Shown: positions 47,077 through 55,199, counted from the first letter of the stretch. The stretch is DNA of 64,000 nt from Comamonadaceae bacterium M7527 (GCA_021044545.1 CP087990.1:2301301-2365300), one strand, 5' to 3'. Notes: generated from the sequence alone by a model not told the origin. A program made the numbers and translations.

Positions 47077-47442
47077 ATGCCCATTTACGCTTACAAATGC
47101 GCCGCTTGTGGTTTTGCCAAAGACGTGTTGCGCAAAATGTCTGACCCCGCACTCACACAGTGCCCATCTTGCCAAGCCGAGTCATTTGAAAAGCAAGTAA
47201 CAGCCGCTGGCTTCCAGCTTAAGGGCTCTGGCTGGTATGTGACGGATTTCAGAGATGGCGCACAAAAAGACGGTGGCTCAAAAGAGGGCTCGTCAAAAGA
47301 GCGCGCATCCGCGGGCAGTGGTGAACAATCCAGTGCTGCTGCAACTTCCACATCGTCGGCATCATCTGCTACGGCCCCGGCAGCCAGCACACCATCGCCT
47401 GCTGCTGCGGCGCCCAGCGCTGCAGCTGGCAGCACCACTTAA
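47077..47442 (+). CDS. FmdB-family zinc ribbon protein
   Basis: 121 residues. MPIYAYKCAACGFAKDVLRK with paired cysteines CAAC and CPSC at about 36-39, then the GSGWYVTDF motif; the second half is Ser/Ala-rich and low complexity. FmdB is a putative regulatory zinc ribbon with no firm function. Followed by the DUF502 gene after 23 bases. Confidence 0.9.
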   Translation: MPIYAYKCAACGFAKDVLRKMSDPALTQCPSCQAESFEKQVTAAGFQLKGSGWYVTDFRDGAQKDGGSKEGSSKERASAGSGEQSSAAATSTSSASSATAPAASTPSPAAAAPSAAAGSTT

Positions 47443-47465
47443 TTTTTAGAGGTTGTCGCCACCCC

Positions 47466-48128
47466 ATGTCTTCTTTACGCAAATGGTTGTTCGCTGGTTT
47501 GTTGGTGCTGGTGCCACTGATCATCACCGTTGGCGTGCTCAACTGGGTGGTGCAAACCCTTGACTTAACGCTGCAAATATTGCCCACGCATTGGCAGCCC
47601 GAATATGTATTGGGCTTTTACATTCCAGGCATTGGCGTGGTGTTTGCGTTGATGGTGGTGCTGCTCATTGGCGCGCTCACCTCCAACTTTGTGGGCAACA
47701 AGCTCATGCAGTGGTGGGATGGTTTACTCAACCGCATACCGGTGGTGCGCTCTATTTATTCAGCCGTTAAGCAGGTATCTGACACGCTGTTTTCTGAAAA
47801 AGGCAATGCGTTTCGCAAAGCCTTGCTCGTGCAGTGGCCGCGTGAGGGTACCTGGACAGTAGCCTTTTTAACGGGCGCGCCTGGTGAGAGCGTGGCCAAG
47901 CATTTGGATGGTGAGCATGTGTGTGTGTACGTGCCCACCACCCCCAACCCAACCAGTGGCTACATGATGATGGTGAAGGCATCGGACTGCCAGGAGCTGG
48001 ACATGAGCGTGGACGAGGCCCTGACCTATGTGATTTCCATGGGTGTGATCGTGCCAGGTGAAAACAAAAAGCTGTTGGCGCGCAAAGCGCTTGCAGCGCA
48101 ACAGGCAAGTGGCAACAACGCTGCCTAA
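47466..48128 (+). CDS. DUF502 family membrane protein
   Basis: 220 residues. Two membrane helices at about 8-30 (FAGLLVLVPLIITVGVLNWV) and 55-80 (GIGVVFALMVVLLIGALTSN), then the DUF502 motifs RIPVVRSIYSAVKQVSDTLF and VYVPTTPNPTSGYMMMV. Function unknown. The order fmdB-DUF502-aspS is conserved in Betaproteobacteria. Confidence 0.92.
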   Translation: MSSLRKWLFAGLLVLVPLIITVGVLNWVVQTLDLTLQILPTHWQPEYVLGFYIPGIGVVFALMVVLLIGALTSNFVGNKLMQWWDGLLNRIPVVRSIYSAVKQVSDTLFSEKGNAFRKALLVQWPREGTWTVAFLTGAPGESVAKHLDGEHVCVYVPTTPNPTSGYMMMVKASDCQELDMSVDEALTYVISMGVIVPGENKKLLARKALAAQQASGNNAA

Positions 48129-48176
48129 GCGGCGGCTACCCACAGTTACTATTTAGCGAAAGACGAGGAAAAAAAG

Positions 48177-49973
48177 ATGGCCATGCGTACCCACTATTGC
48201 GGTTTGGTAACCGAAGCCCAAATGGGCGAAACCGTTAGCCTGTGTGGCTGGGTCAACCGTCGCCGTGACCACGGTGGTGTTATTTTTATCGACCTGCGCG
48301 ACCGTGAAGGTTATGTGCAAGTGGTGTGTGACCCCGACCGTGCAGCCATGTTTGCCATTGCCGAAGACATTCGCAACGAGTTTTGCGTGCGTATTACGGG
48401 CCTGGTGCGCGCACGACCAGACGGCACCGTCAACGACCAAATCAAGAGCGGCAAGATTGAGGTGTTGTGCCACGAGTTGGAAGTGCTCAATGCGTCTGTC
48501 ACGCCGCCGTTCATGCTGGACGACGACAACTTGTCAGAGACCACACGTTTGACCCACCGTGTATTGGACTTGCGCCGCCCCGCCATGCAGCGCAACCTCA
48601 TGTTGCGTTACCGCGTGGCCATGGAAATCCGCAAGTTTTTAGACAGCAACGGTTTTGTAGACATTGAAACGCCCATGCTGACCAAGAGCACGCCCGAAGG
48701 CGCGCGCGATTACTTGGTACCCAGCCGTGTGAACGATGGTCAGTTCTTCGCGCTGCCACAGTCGCCACAGCTGTTCAAGCAGCTGTTGATGGTGGCTGGC
48801 TACGACCGCTACTACCAAATCACCAAGTGCTTCCGCGATGAAGACTTGCGCGCCGATCGTCAGCCTGAATTCACCCAGATTGATATTGAGACGTCCTTTA
48901 TGGGCGAGCAAGAAATTCGCGACATGTTCCAAGGCATGGTGGCCAACATGTTCAAAGAGGTACTTGCCATTGACTTGGGCGAGTTCCCCGTCATGACCTA
49001 CGCCGATGCCATGCACCAATACGGTTCTGACAAACCTGATTTGCGTGTCAAATTGGCGTTTACCGAGCTGACCGACGCCATGCAAACGGTGGACTTTAAG
49101 GTGTTTTCAGTGCCTGCCCAAATGGCCAATGGTCGTGTGGTGGCCTTGCGTGTGCCTGGTGGCAGCGAGATGAGCCGTGGCGAGATTGACGGCTACACCG
49201 AGTTTGTAAAGATTTACGGCGCCAAGGGCTTGGCTTGGATCAAGGTGAACGATGTGGCACAGGGGCGTGATGGCCTGCAAAGCCCCATAGTCAAGAACCT
49301 GCACGACCAAGCCATTGAGACCATTTTGCAGCGCACAGGCGCGCAAAACGGCGACATCATTTTCTTTGGCGCTGACAAAGCACGCATCGTCAATGACGCT
49401 ATCGGTGCACTGCGCATCAAAATTGGCCATAGTGAGTTCGCCCGTAAGTCGGGCTTGTTTGAAGACCGCTGGGCACCCATGTGGGTGGTTGACTTCCCCA
49501 TGTTTGAGTTTGACGAAGACGCCCAGCGCTGGTCTGCCGTGCACCATCCGTTTACAGCACCTAAAGACGGGCACGAAGATTACATGGCAACAGCGCCAGA
49601 AAAGTGCTTGTCCAAAGCCTACGACATGGTTATCAATGGCTGGGAAGTGGGCGGTGGCTCTGTGCGTATCCATAGAGCTGACGTGCAGCAAAAAGCTTTT
49701 GATGCGCTGCGTATCAACGCTGAAGAAGCACAGCTCAAGTTTGGTTTCTTGCTGGATGCCCTGCAATATGGCGCACCACCGCACGGCGGCCTGGCCTTTG
49801 GCCTTGACCGCATAGTCACACTCATGACGGGCGCTGAGAGTATTCGCGATGTGATAGCCTTCCCCAAGACTCAGCGTGCGCAGTGCTTGTTGACGCAAGC
49901 GCCATCATCTGTGGATGACAAGCAGTTGCGCGAGTTGCACATCAAGCTGCGCAACACGCAAGCCGCTGCGTAA
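48177..49973 (+). CDS. aspS: Aspartyl-tRNA synthetase
   Basis: 598 residues, with an AGGA site before the ATG at 48177; 48183 is an alternative. Bacterial-type AspRS: OB anticodon domain (VSLCGWVNRRRDHGGVIFID), motif 2 FRDEDLRADRQPEFTQID, GAD insertion at about 290-420, motif 3 GLAFGLDRIVTLMTG. An Asn at the position typical of non-discriminating AspRS cannot be judged by eye, so Asn-tRNA charging is open. Confidence 0.96.
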   Translation: MAMRTHYCGLVTEAQMGETVSLCGWVNRRRDHGGVIFIDLRDREGYVQVVCDPDRAAMFAIAEDIRNEFCVRITGLVRARPDGTVNDQIKSGKIEVLCHELEVLNASVTPPFMLDDDNLSETTRLTHRVLDLRRPAMQRNLMLRYRVAMEIRKFLDSNGFVDIETPMLTKSTPEGARDYLVPSRVNDGQFFALPQSPQLFKQLLMVAGYDRYYQITKCFRDEDLRADRQPEFTQIDIETSFMGEQEIRDMFQGMVANMFKEVLAIDLGEFPVMTYADAMHQYGSDKPDLRVKLAFTELTDAMQTVDFKVFSVPAQMANGRVVALRVPGGSEMSRGEIDGYTEFVKIYGAKGLAWIKVNDVAQGRDGLQSPIVKNLHDQAIETILQRTGAQNGDIIFFGADKARIVNDAIGALRIKIGHSEFARKSGLFEDRWAPMWVVDFPMFEFDEDAQRWSAVHHPFTAPKDGHEDYMATAPEKCLSKAYDMVINGWEVGGGSVRIHRADVQQKAFDALRINAEEAQLKFGFLLDALQYGAPPHGGLAFGLDRIVTLMTGAESIRDVIAFPKTQRAQCLLTQAPSSVDDKQLRELHIKLRNTQAAA

Positions 49974-49990
49974 CAGGCGCGACCCGGCAT

Positions 49991-50018
49991 AAAAAAGCCA
50001 CCCAATGGGTGGCTTTTT
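49991..50018. terminator. Bidirectional terminator between aspS and the dsrE gene
   Basis: GCCACCC (49997-50003) pairs with GGGTGGC (50007-50013) around a three-base loop, with six A before and five T after. Same design as the proS/grxD terminator. Confidence 0.9.
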
Positions 50019-50037
50019 ATTCGAGCGTAAAAGCCGT

Positions 50038-50448
50038 TTAGGGGCGCAGGTAGCTCCAGCCGTCGGCTTGTTTGGTCATGATCTCCACCACACCAGCTGG
50101 CACGTAACCAATATCGGCGTGCATGTCTGCTGCAGTGAGCTTTTGGCCGCGCATGGTGTTTTGGCAGGCCACGACCTTGATGCCAGCGCTGCTGGCTGCC
50201 GCAATGCGGTTGGCAACGGTTGCGTCTGCCTTGAGCATGCCAATGCCTGGTCCGTACACAACAATCTCAACCTCGGACCCGGGTACGGCTTTCAAAACGT
50301 TGTTGGCATTGTTGAGCGCCAGGTTCCACTTTTGTGGTGTGTTGTCGCTCACCTGAATCACCACCTTTGTCGCCGATGCAGCAAGGGCTGCAATTGGTGC
50401 AGCGCACATGGCCAAGGCTATTGCTGCTGCGGTCATTATTTTTTTCAT
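50038..50448 (-). CDS. Exported DsrE-family protein
   Basis: 136 residues from ATG 50448 with a GGAG site. A clear signal peptide of about 23 residues (MKKIMTAAAIALAMCAAPIA), then a DsrE/DsrF-like fold: KVVIQVSDNTPQKWNLALNN, VEIVVYGPGIGML, and KVVACQNTMRGQKL with the single mature cysteine at the position where DsrE-like sulphur carriers have their reactive Cys. The C-terminus VPAGVVEIMTKQADGWSYLR is typical of the exported subfamily. It lies 46 bases after oxyR on the same strand. Function unproven; a periplasmic sulphur or thiol role is inference. Confidence 0.87.
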   Translation of the reverse strand: MKKIMTAAAIALAMCAAPIAALAASATKVVIQVSDNTPQKWNLALNNANNVLKAVPGSEVEIVVYGPGIGMLKADATVANRIAAASSAGIKVVACQNTMRGQKLTAADMHADIGYVPAGVVEIMTKQADGWSYLRP

Positions 50449-50494
50449 CAAAGTCTCCAAAGTTTTATTGAGGGAATGCATAGTGTAGCAAGCG

Positions 50495-51466
50495 TTACCT
50501 TGCTGTGGTTTTACTGCGCTTGGCGCCAGTGGCACTTGGTTGGCCCAAGCTTTGCGCCAGTGTGCGTACTTGTGCCAATATCGTATGGTCAACAAGCGTT
50601 GGGCGGGTGACCAAGGCCACTGTGCGCTTGGGTGCAGGTGAGGCAAAGGGTCTGGCCACCACACCGCTGGCTTTTAAGATGCCGGCCTTGATCGCCATGC
50701 TAGGCAGCATAGACAGGCCCAAGCCAGCTTCGACCATTTGTACCAATGTGGTCACGCTGCTGGCTTCAATGTCAGATAGCGTGGTTGCACGTCCTTTGCG
50801 TGCCGTCGTGCAGGCCTGTATGGTGTGGTCGCGCAAGCAGTGACCTTCGCCCAATAACATGAGCTTGTGTGTGTCTAGCCCCCGCAGTGTGGGCGCTTGC
50901 GTGGCTGTGGCCGCCTCTGATGTGGCGCTGACCAGCCATAGCTCCTCGTCAAACAGTGGCCAGGTATGTAGCCGCCCCACGTCCATGGGTAGGGCAATGA
51001 TGGCTGCATCCAGCGCGCCATTGTCGACGGCTTGCAGCAGGTAGTCTGTTTGGTCTTCACGCAGAAACACTTTCAGTTGTGGTGCCTCCAGGCGCAAGCC
51101 GCGCAGCAAGTTGGGTAGCAAAAATGGCGCAATAGTGGGTATGGCCCCCAACGACAGGGTGGCGTTATTGGGGTCATTGGCCAAGGCTACCGCGCTTAGT
51201 AAGTCGGCACCCATGCTCAGCAGTGTTTGGGCGCGTGCCACCACATCGTGGCCAATGGGGGTGAGCATGACGTGCTTGTTGTTGCGCTCTAACAAGGAGG
51301 TGCCCAGTTGACGCTCAAGCTCTTGTATGCCGCCAGACAGCGTGGACTGAGTCACAAAACAGGCTTTGGCAGCCTGCGTAAAGTTCAGCGTTTTGGCTAC
51401 TGCTATCAAGTAATGCAGCTGCTTAAGCGACAGGTTGGAGGCAGATTGAAAGGTGTTGGTTGCCAT
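50495..51466 (-). CDS. oxyR: Hydrogen peroxide-sensing transcriptional regulator OxyR
   Basis: 323 residues. LysR-type N-terminal helix-turn-helix (LKQLHYLIAVAKTLNFTQAA, VTQSTLSGGIQELERQLGTS). The redox pair is conserved: Cys210 in LLGEGHCLRDHTIQ and Cys219, nine residues later, matching Cys199 and Cys208 of E. coli OxyR. This places it in OxyR proper rather than a generic LysR protein. It is divergent from rubrerythrin across 129 bases holding an OxyR-like site. The C-terminus (GAKRSKTTAR) is basic. Confidence 0.94.
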   Translation of the reverse strand: MATNTFQSASNLSLKQLHYLIAVAKTLNFTQAAKACFVTQSTLSGGIQELERQLGTSLLERNNKHVMLTPIGHDVVARAQTLLSMGADLLSAVALANDPNNATLSLGAIPTIAPFLLPNLLRGLRLEAPQLKVFLREDQTDYLLQAVDNGALDAAIIALPMDVGRLHTWPLFDEELWLVSATSEAATATQAPTLRGLDTHKLMLLGEGHCLRDHTIQACTTARKGRATTLSDIEASSVTTLVQMVEAGLGLSMLPSMAIKAGILKASGVVARPFASPAPKRTVALVTRPTLVDHTILAQVRTLAQSLGQPSATGAKRSKTTAR

Positions 51467-51487
51467 AGGTCATTGGGTTTTAACACA

Positions 51488-51524
51488 ATCGGATAAAACG
51501 ATTAAAGTGATCGTAATTATCTGT
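51488..51524 (+). promoter_or_regulatory. Candidate OxyR operator upstream of rubrerythrin
   Basis: ATCG (51488), CGAT (51499), ATCG (51510) and CTGT (51521) occur at exactly seven-base intervals, the geometry of the OxyR consensus ATAG-N7-CTAT-N7-ATAG-N7-CTAT. The site ends against a TTTACA -35 at 51525-51530, the position expected for activation. Sequence match to the E. coli consensus is partial; the spacing is the stronger argument. Confidence 0.6.
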
Positions 51525-51553
51525 TTTACAGATTGATTATGCACGCTCACAAT
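51525..51553 (+). promoter_or_regulatory. Promoter for rbr-rubredoxin-reductase
   Basis: TTTACA (51525-51530), 17-base spacer, CACAAT (51548-51553). A weak -10 fits an activator-dependent promoter. The rubrerythrin ATG is 43 bases on, after GAAAG. Confidence 0.45.
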
Positions 51554-51595
51554 AGCACCCATACCAACCGCTAACCTAAGAAAGAAAGCACGCAA

Positions 51596-52087
51596 ATGAG
51601 CCAGAACAACGCCAACTCCATAACCGTCCAAAACCTCGAGGCCGCATTCGCCGGTGAGTCTATGGCCCATATCAAGTACCGTTACTTTGCCAAGGTGGCG
51701 CGTCAAGCCGGTGACATTGCCACTGCCGAGGCCTTTGAGGCGACAGCCGACCAAGAGGTGCAGCACGCCTTTGGCCACTTGGATTTGTTGTACCCCAAGT
51801 CAAAGCTCACACCTGCCAAGGCGCTGGAAATAGCCATTGAGGGAGAAACCTACGAGTACACCGAGATGTACCCCAAGTTTCGCCACTTGGCAGTACAAGA
51901 GGGCAATAGTGCCGCGGTGGCTGAGTTTGACGAGCAGATTGCCGAGAGCAAGGAGCACGCAGAACAATTCAAGGCGGTGCTGGAAAAGGCAGCCAAGCGC
52001 TTTGCCGCTTTGGCCAAAGTCGAAGAGCGTCATGCCAACCATTACAAGAAAGCCCTGGAGGCCGCCAACGCCTTTGCCAACGCTTAA
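51596..52087 (+). CDS. rbr: Rubrerythrin lacking the rubredoxin domain
   Basis: 163 residues, a four-helix ferritin-like diiron protein. Ligand motifs are visible: Glu21 (GESMAHIKYRYFA), Glu54 with His57 (DQEVQHAFGHL), the EGETYEYTEMYPKF helix, and Glu120-His121 (ESKEHAEQFK). Classical rubrerythrin has a C-terminal rubredoxin domain of about 45 residues; here the protein ends after the bundle and a rubredoxin is encoded by the next gene. Rubrerythrins reduce hydrogen peroxide to water. First gene of an apparent three-gene operon. Confidence 0.93.
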   Translation: MSQNNANSITVQNLEAAFAGESMAHIKYRYFAKVARQAGDIATAEAFEATADQEVQHAFGHLDLLYPKSKLTPAKALEIAIEGETYEYTEMYPKFRHLAVQEGNSAAVAEFDEQIAESKEHAEQFKAVLEKAAKRFAALAKVEERHANHYKKALEAANAFANA

Positions 52088-52133
52088 TTGAACAACCTCA
52101 CAACGATTTTAAAGAACTGACAAGAGAACCATC

Positions 52134-52298
52134 ATGAAAACATACCTTTGCATTGTTTGTGGCTTTGTATACGACGAGGCCTTGGGCCGCCCCGAAGACG
52201 GTATCGCCGCTGGTACGCTATGGGCCGACGTGCCCGAGTCCTGGGAGTGCCCTGACTGTGGCGTGGCCAAGGCCGACTTTGAAGCCGTCGAAATTTAA
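52134..52298 (+). CDS. Rubredoxin
   Basis: 54 residues, 46 bases after rubrerythrin. MKTYLCIVCGFVYDEALGRP supplies the first Cys-x2-Cys, WECPDCGVAKADF the second; the four cysteines hold one iron. Conserved aromatic residues (Tyr4, Trp30, Trp38) are in place. It is the single-electron carrier expected between the NAD(P)H reductase downstream and rubrerythrin upstream. The next gene starts 23 bases after its stop. Confidence 0.96.
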   Translation: MKTYLCIVCGFVYDEALGRPEDGIAAGTLWADVPESWECPDCGVAKADFEAVEI

Positions 52299-52320
52299 CC
52301 GTTAGATACAGGAGCAAATC

Positions 52321-53388
52321 ATGAGCAACCCGACCATTTCAGCTGCCAGCAGCACCACAGCCAGGCCAATCGCAATTGTTGGCTCAGGCCTAGCCGGTTG
52401 GACGGTTGCCCGTGAGCTGCGCGCGGTCGCGCCAGACGCTCCGATTGTTGTAATCAGCGAGGGCCGTGGGGACTTCTACAGCAAACCCATGTTGTCCAAC
52501 GCCTTTGCGCTTAACAAGTCGGTTGACGCCTTGATGGGTGTACCAGGGCCTGCGCAGGCAGACAAAGTGGGTGTGCAGTTAATGGCCAACACGCAGGTGT
52601 TGTCGATTGACACAGCGACCAACACGCTGCACACCAGCGCCGGTGAGGTGGCCTATGCCAAGCTGGTGCTGGCCATTGGCGCTGACCCCATTCGCCTGAG
52701 CATGCCTGGTGACGAGCACGTGTTGTCGGTCAATAACTGGGACGACTATGCCGCGTTTAGGCTCGCGCTAGACGCGGTTATACACTCCGAGCGCGCATCA
52801 GTACTTATTATGGGCGCGGGTCTCATTGGTAGCGAGTTTGCCAACGACCTCAGCACGGGTGGGCATAAAGTGCACGTGGTAGACCCCGGCGAGCGCCCCT
52901 TGGCCAATCTGTTGGCCGTAGAGCAAAGCCATGGCTTACAACAAGCTTTAAGCGCCCTGGGTGTGCAGTTTCACCTAGGCACCACCGCGCAAAGCGTGCA
53001 AGCCACGCCACAGGGGGCTAAGCGCGTCACTCTTGCCAACGGCCAGGTGGTGCAGGTTGATGTGGTGTTGTCAGCCGTTGGTTTGCGCGCACGAGGCGCG
53101 TTGGCGCAAGCGGCTGGCTTGGCGGTGGGGCGCGGCATACACGTCAACGAGTTGGGCCAAACCAGCAACCCCCATGTGTTTGCTGTTGGCGATTGCGCCG
53201 CTTACGCCAGCGCAGCCAAGCCCGAGTTGTTTGGTGGCGCACCGCGTGGCTTGCCATTTGTTGCGCCCATCATGACGGCCGCCAAAGCCATGGTCAAAAC
53301 GCTGACCGGTGTACCCACACCGATTGTGTTTGGCCCTATGGCTGTACGCGTTAAAACGCCGGCGTTCCCACTAAGCGTTCAGGCCTGA
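52321..53388 (+). CDS. FAD-dependent rubredoxin-NAD(P)+ reductase
   Basis: 355 residues. FAD-binding AIVGSGLAGWTVARELRAV, the lid region GDFYSKPMLSNAFALNKS (redox site without a disulphide, as in rubredoxin and NorW-type reductases), NAD-binding VLIMGAGLIGSEFANDLST, and the C-terminal FAD motif VFAVGDCAAYAS. It would pass electrons from NAD(P)H to the rubredoxin just upstream. It belongs to the AlkT/RubB/NorW group; the context favours rubredoxin as partner. The 3' end overlaps the convergent efflux gene by 10 bases. Confidence 0.9.
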   Translation: MSNPTISAASSTTARPIAIVGSGLAGWTVARELRAVAPDAPIVVISEGRGDFYSKPMLSNAFALNKSVDALMGVPGPAQADKVGVQLMANTQVLSIDTATNTLHTSAGEVAYAKLVLAIGADPIRLSMPGDEHVLSVNNWDDYAAFRLALDAVIHSERASVLIMGAGLIGSEFANDLSTGGHKVHVVDPGERPLANLLAVEQSHGLQQALSALGVQFHLGTTAQSVQATPQGAKRVTLANGQVVQVDVVLSAVGLRARGALAQAAGLAVGRGIHVNELGQTSNPHVFAVGDCAAYASAAKPELFGGAPRGLPFVAPIMTAAKAMVKTLTGVPTPIVFGPMAVRVKTPAFPLSVQA

Positions 53389-54614
53389 TCGGGCGGGGTC
53401 TGTAGGCGCTCAGCGCGCAGCACCAGCCACAGTGCTGCACTGCCCAAGGTGGCAAAGCCTAGGGCCACAGGCATTAGGGTGCCGTTATAGCCTTGGCCTA
53501 TGAGCGTGCCAAAGGTGAGCGACACCACGTTGGATGCCGCTGCAATAATGGCGGTGGCCGTGCCTGCAATGTGGCCCATGTGCTCCATGGCCAAGGCGTT
53601 GAGGTTGCCCAGTAGCAGCCCCACACAAAACAGCGACGTCAAGCCAAAGGCAAAGAACATGGCAAAGGGCACCACCATCACAGTGCTCAGTGCCGCCATC
53701 AAAAGCCCCAGTGCGATGATGGCCAACAAGCCACGAATCACAATAAAACGCATGCCCACGCGCTCAACCATGCGCGAGTTTAAAAGCGACGACATGCCAA
53801 AGCCCAAGGCTTGCAGGCCAAAATACACCACGAAGATGCTGCCAATTTGGAACTGCACTTGGAAAATTTGCTGGGTTGAAAGCGGATAACCAATGAAACT
53901 GCCCAACACCAAGCCCATGGCAAGGGCGTAGCTGCGTGTGGCTTTGTGCGTTACAACTTGGTGTGCAGCGTTGCAAATGGTGGCGACTCGCCAAGGCGTG
54001 CGTTTGCTAGGTGGCAAGGTTTCTTGTAGTGCCAGTGCGGCCCATAGTCCAACGGCCAAGGCATACACCACAAAAAACGCAAATATCATGCGCCAGTGCG
54101 CGAACAACATAATGCCTTGGCCCAGCGCTGGTGCCAGTACTGGGGCCATGATGAAGATCATCATCACCAACGACAACACCTTGGCCATTTCGCGACCCTG
54201 AAACTTGTCGCGCACAATAGACACACATGACACGACAGGCCCAGCGGCCCCCAAACCTTGTATGACGCGGCCTACCAGCATGGTGCCCATGGTGCTGGCC
54301 AGCAAACAAATCAGCGCACCTAGCATGTACAACGCCAAACAGGCCAGTAACAAAGGCTTGCGGCCAATGGCATCCGACACAGGGCCTGCTAGTAATTGTC
54401 CAATGGCCATGCCGCCAAATACGGCGGACAAAATCAGCTGCGGCTGGTTGGGGTAAGCGCTATGCAGATCAATGCCAATCTGCCCCAGTGCCGGCAACAT
54501 AGCGTCTATGGAAATAGCTGCTACGGACATCAGTGCGGCCATTAGTACTACAAATGAGGCGGGTATGGCGCTTGGGTCTGAGACCTGTGTGGATGTGTGC
54601 TGGGCGTGGTCCAT
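53379..54614 (-). CDS. Bcr/CflA-family drug efflux transporter
   Basis: 411 residues from ATG 54614 (another in-frame ATG at 54626). Twelve hydrophobic helices, MFS motif A in LLAGPVSDAIGRKPLLLACL, and the family segment IRGLGAAGP-type VIQGLGAAGPVVSCVSIVRD plus MAPVLAPALGQGIM. It exports drugs such as bicyclomycin in characterised members. It belongs to the accessory block but not to the peroxidase operon. Divergent from nudB across 34 bases. Confidence 0.92.
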   Translation of the reverse strand: MDHAQHTSTQVSDPSAIPASFVVLMAALMSVAAISIDAMLPALGQIGIDLHSAYPNQPQLILSAVFGGMAIGQLLAGPVSDAIGRKPLLLACLALYMLGALICLLASTMGTMLVGRVIQGLGAAGPVVSCVSIVRDKFQGREMAKVLSLVMMIFIMAPVLAPALGQGIMLFAHWRMIFAFFVVYALAVGLWAALALQETLPPSKRTPWRVATICNAAHQVVTHKATRSYALAMGLVLGSFIGYPLSTQQIFQVQFQIGSIFVVYFGLQALGFGMSSLLNSRMVERVGMRFIVIRGLLAIIALGLLMAALSTVMVVPFAMFFAFGLTSLFCVGLLLGNLNALAMEHMGHIAGTATAIIAAASNVVSLTFGTLIGQGYNGTLMPVALGFATLGSAALWLVLRAERLQTPPDQA

Positions 54615-54648
54615 GGCATCGTGCAAATGAATAACTTGGTATTATCTC

Positions 54649-55149
54649 ATGATGGTAACGACCCAAGCTTTTAAAATTCCACAGTCGGTGTTGGTAGTCA
54701 TTTATGTGCAGCCCTCAAAGCCTCTTGGGCCATGCTGGAGCGAGGTGCCCGTGTTGCTGCTTGAGCGCGCAGGCCACAGTGGTTTTTGGCAAAGCGTGAC
54801 GGGTTCTTTGGACGCTTTGGACGAGCCTTTTGAGCAAGCCGCAGCCCGAGAGGTGCTAGAAGAAACGGGGCTTGATGCGCACGCGCGTGGTTGTACCTTG
54901 CAAGACTGGCAGCTAGAAAATATCTACGAGATTTACCCGCAGTGGCGTTGGCGCTACGCGCCGCAGGTGACCCACAATACAGAGCGTGTGTTTGGCTTGG
55001 CGCTTCCCAGTCAGCTGCCAGTTTGTATCAGCGCCGAGCACACCGCCTTTGAGTGGCTGCCCATGGCACAGGCCATGCAGCGTTGTTTTTCACCATCCAA
55101 CACCGAGGCCATTTCATGGTTGCCGCGTTTGGGGCTTTGCGCGGCATGA
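54649..55149 (+). CDS. nudB: Dihydroneopterin triphosphate diphosphatase
   Basis: 166 residues from ATG 54649 (54652 also possible). Nudix box GSLDALDEPFEQAAAREVLE-ETGL with the downstream LENIYEIYPQWRWRYAPQVT and NTERVFGL motifs of NudB. It removes pyrophosphate from dihydroneopterin triphosphate, the product of FolE, whose gene is 1.5 kb downstream. It overlaps a short reading frame (ATGA) that seems to be a remnant of another gene. Confidence 0.93.
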   Translation: MMVTTQAFKIPQSVLVVIYVQPSKPLGPCWSEVPVLLLERAGHSGFWQSVTGSLDALDEPFEQAAAREVLEETGLDAHARGCTLQDWQLENIYEIYPQWRWRYAPQVTHNTERVFGLALPSQLPVCISAEHTAFEWLPMAQAMQRCFSPSNTEAISWLPRLGLCAA

Positions 55150-55199
55150 CCGCTGCGGTTGCGCTGGCCACCTGCAACATGCAAAAGGGTGTGGTGTGA
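55146..55199 (+). pseudogene. 17-codon remnant of an endonuclease/exonuclease/phosphatase gene
   Basis: The reading frame MTAAVALATCNMQKGVV overlaps nudB by ATGA and clsB by GTGA. VALATCNMQKGV resembles the N-terminal strand of the EEP (YbhP-like) family, which typically reads V-A-T-[YW]-N-I-H-K-G. In E. coli ybhP lies just before clsB, and relatives of this genome usually have an EEP gene between nudB and clsB. About 250 codons appear to have been lost with both junctions kept. The assignment rests on 12 residues. Confidence 0.5.
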
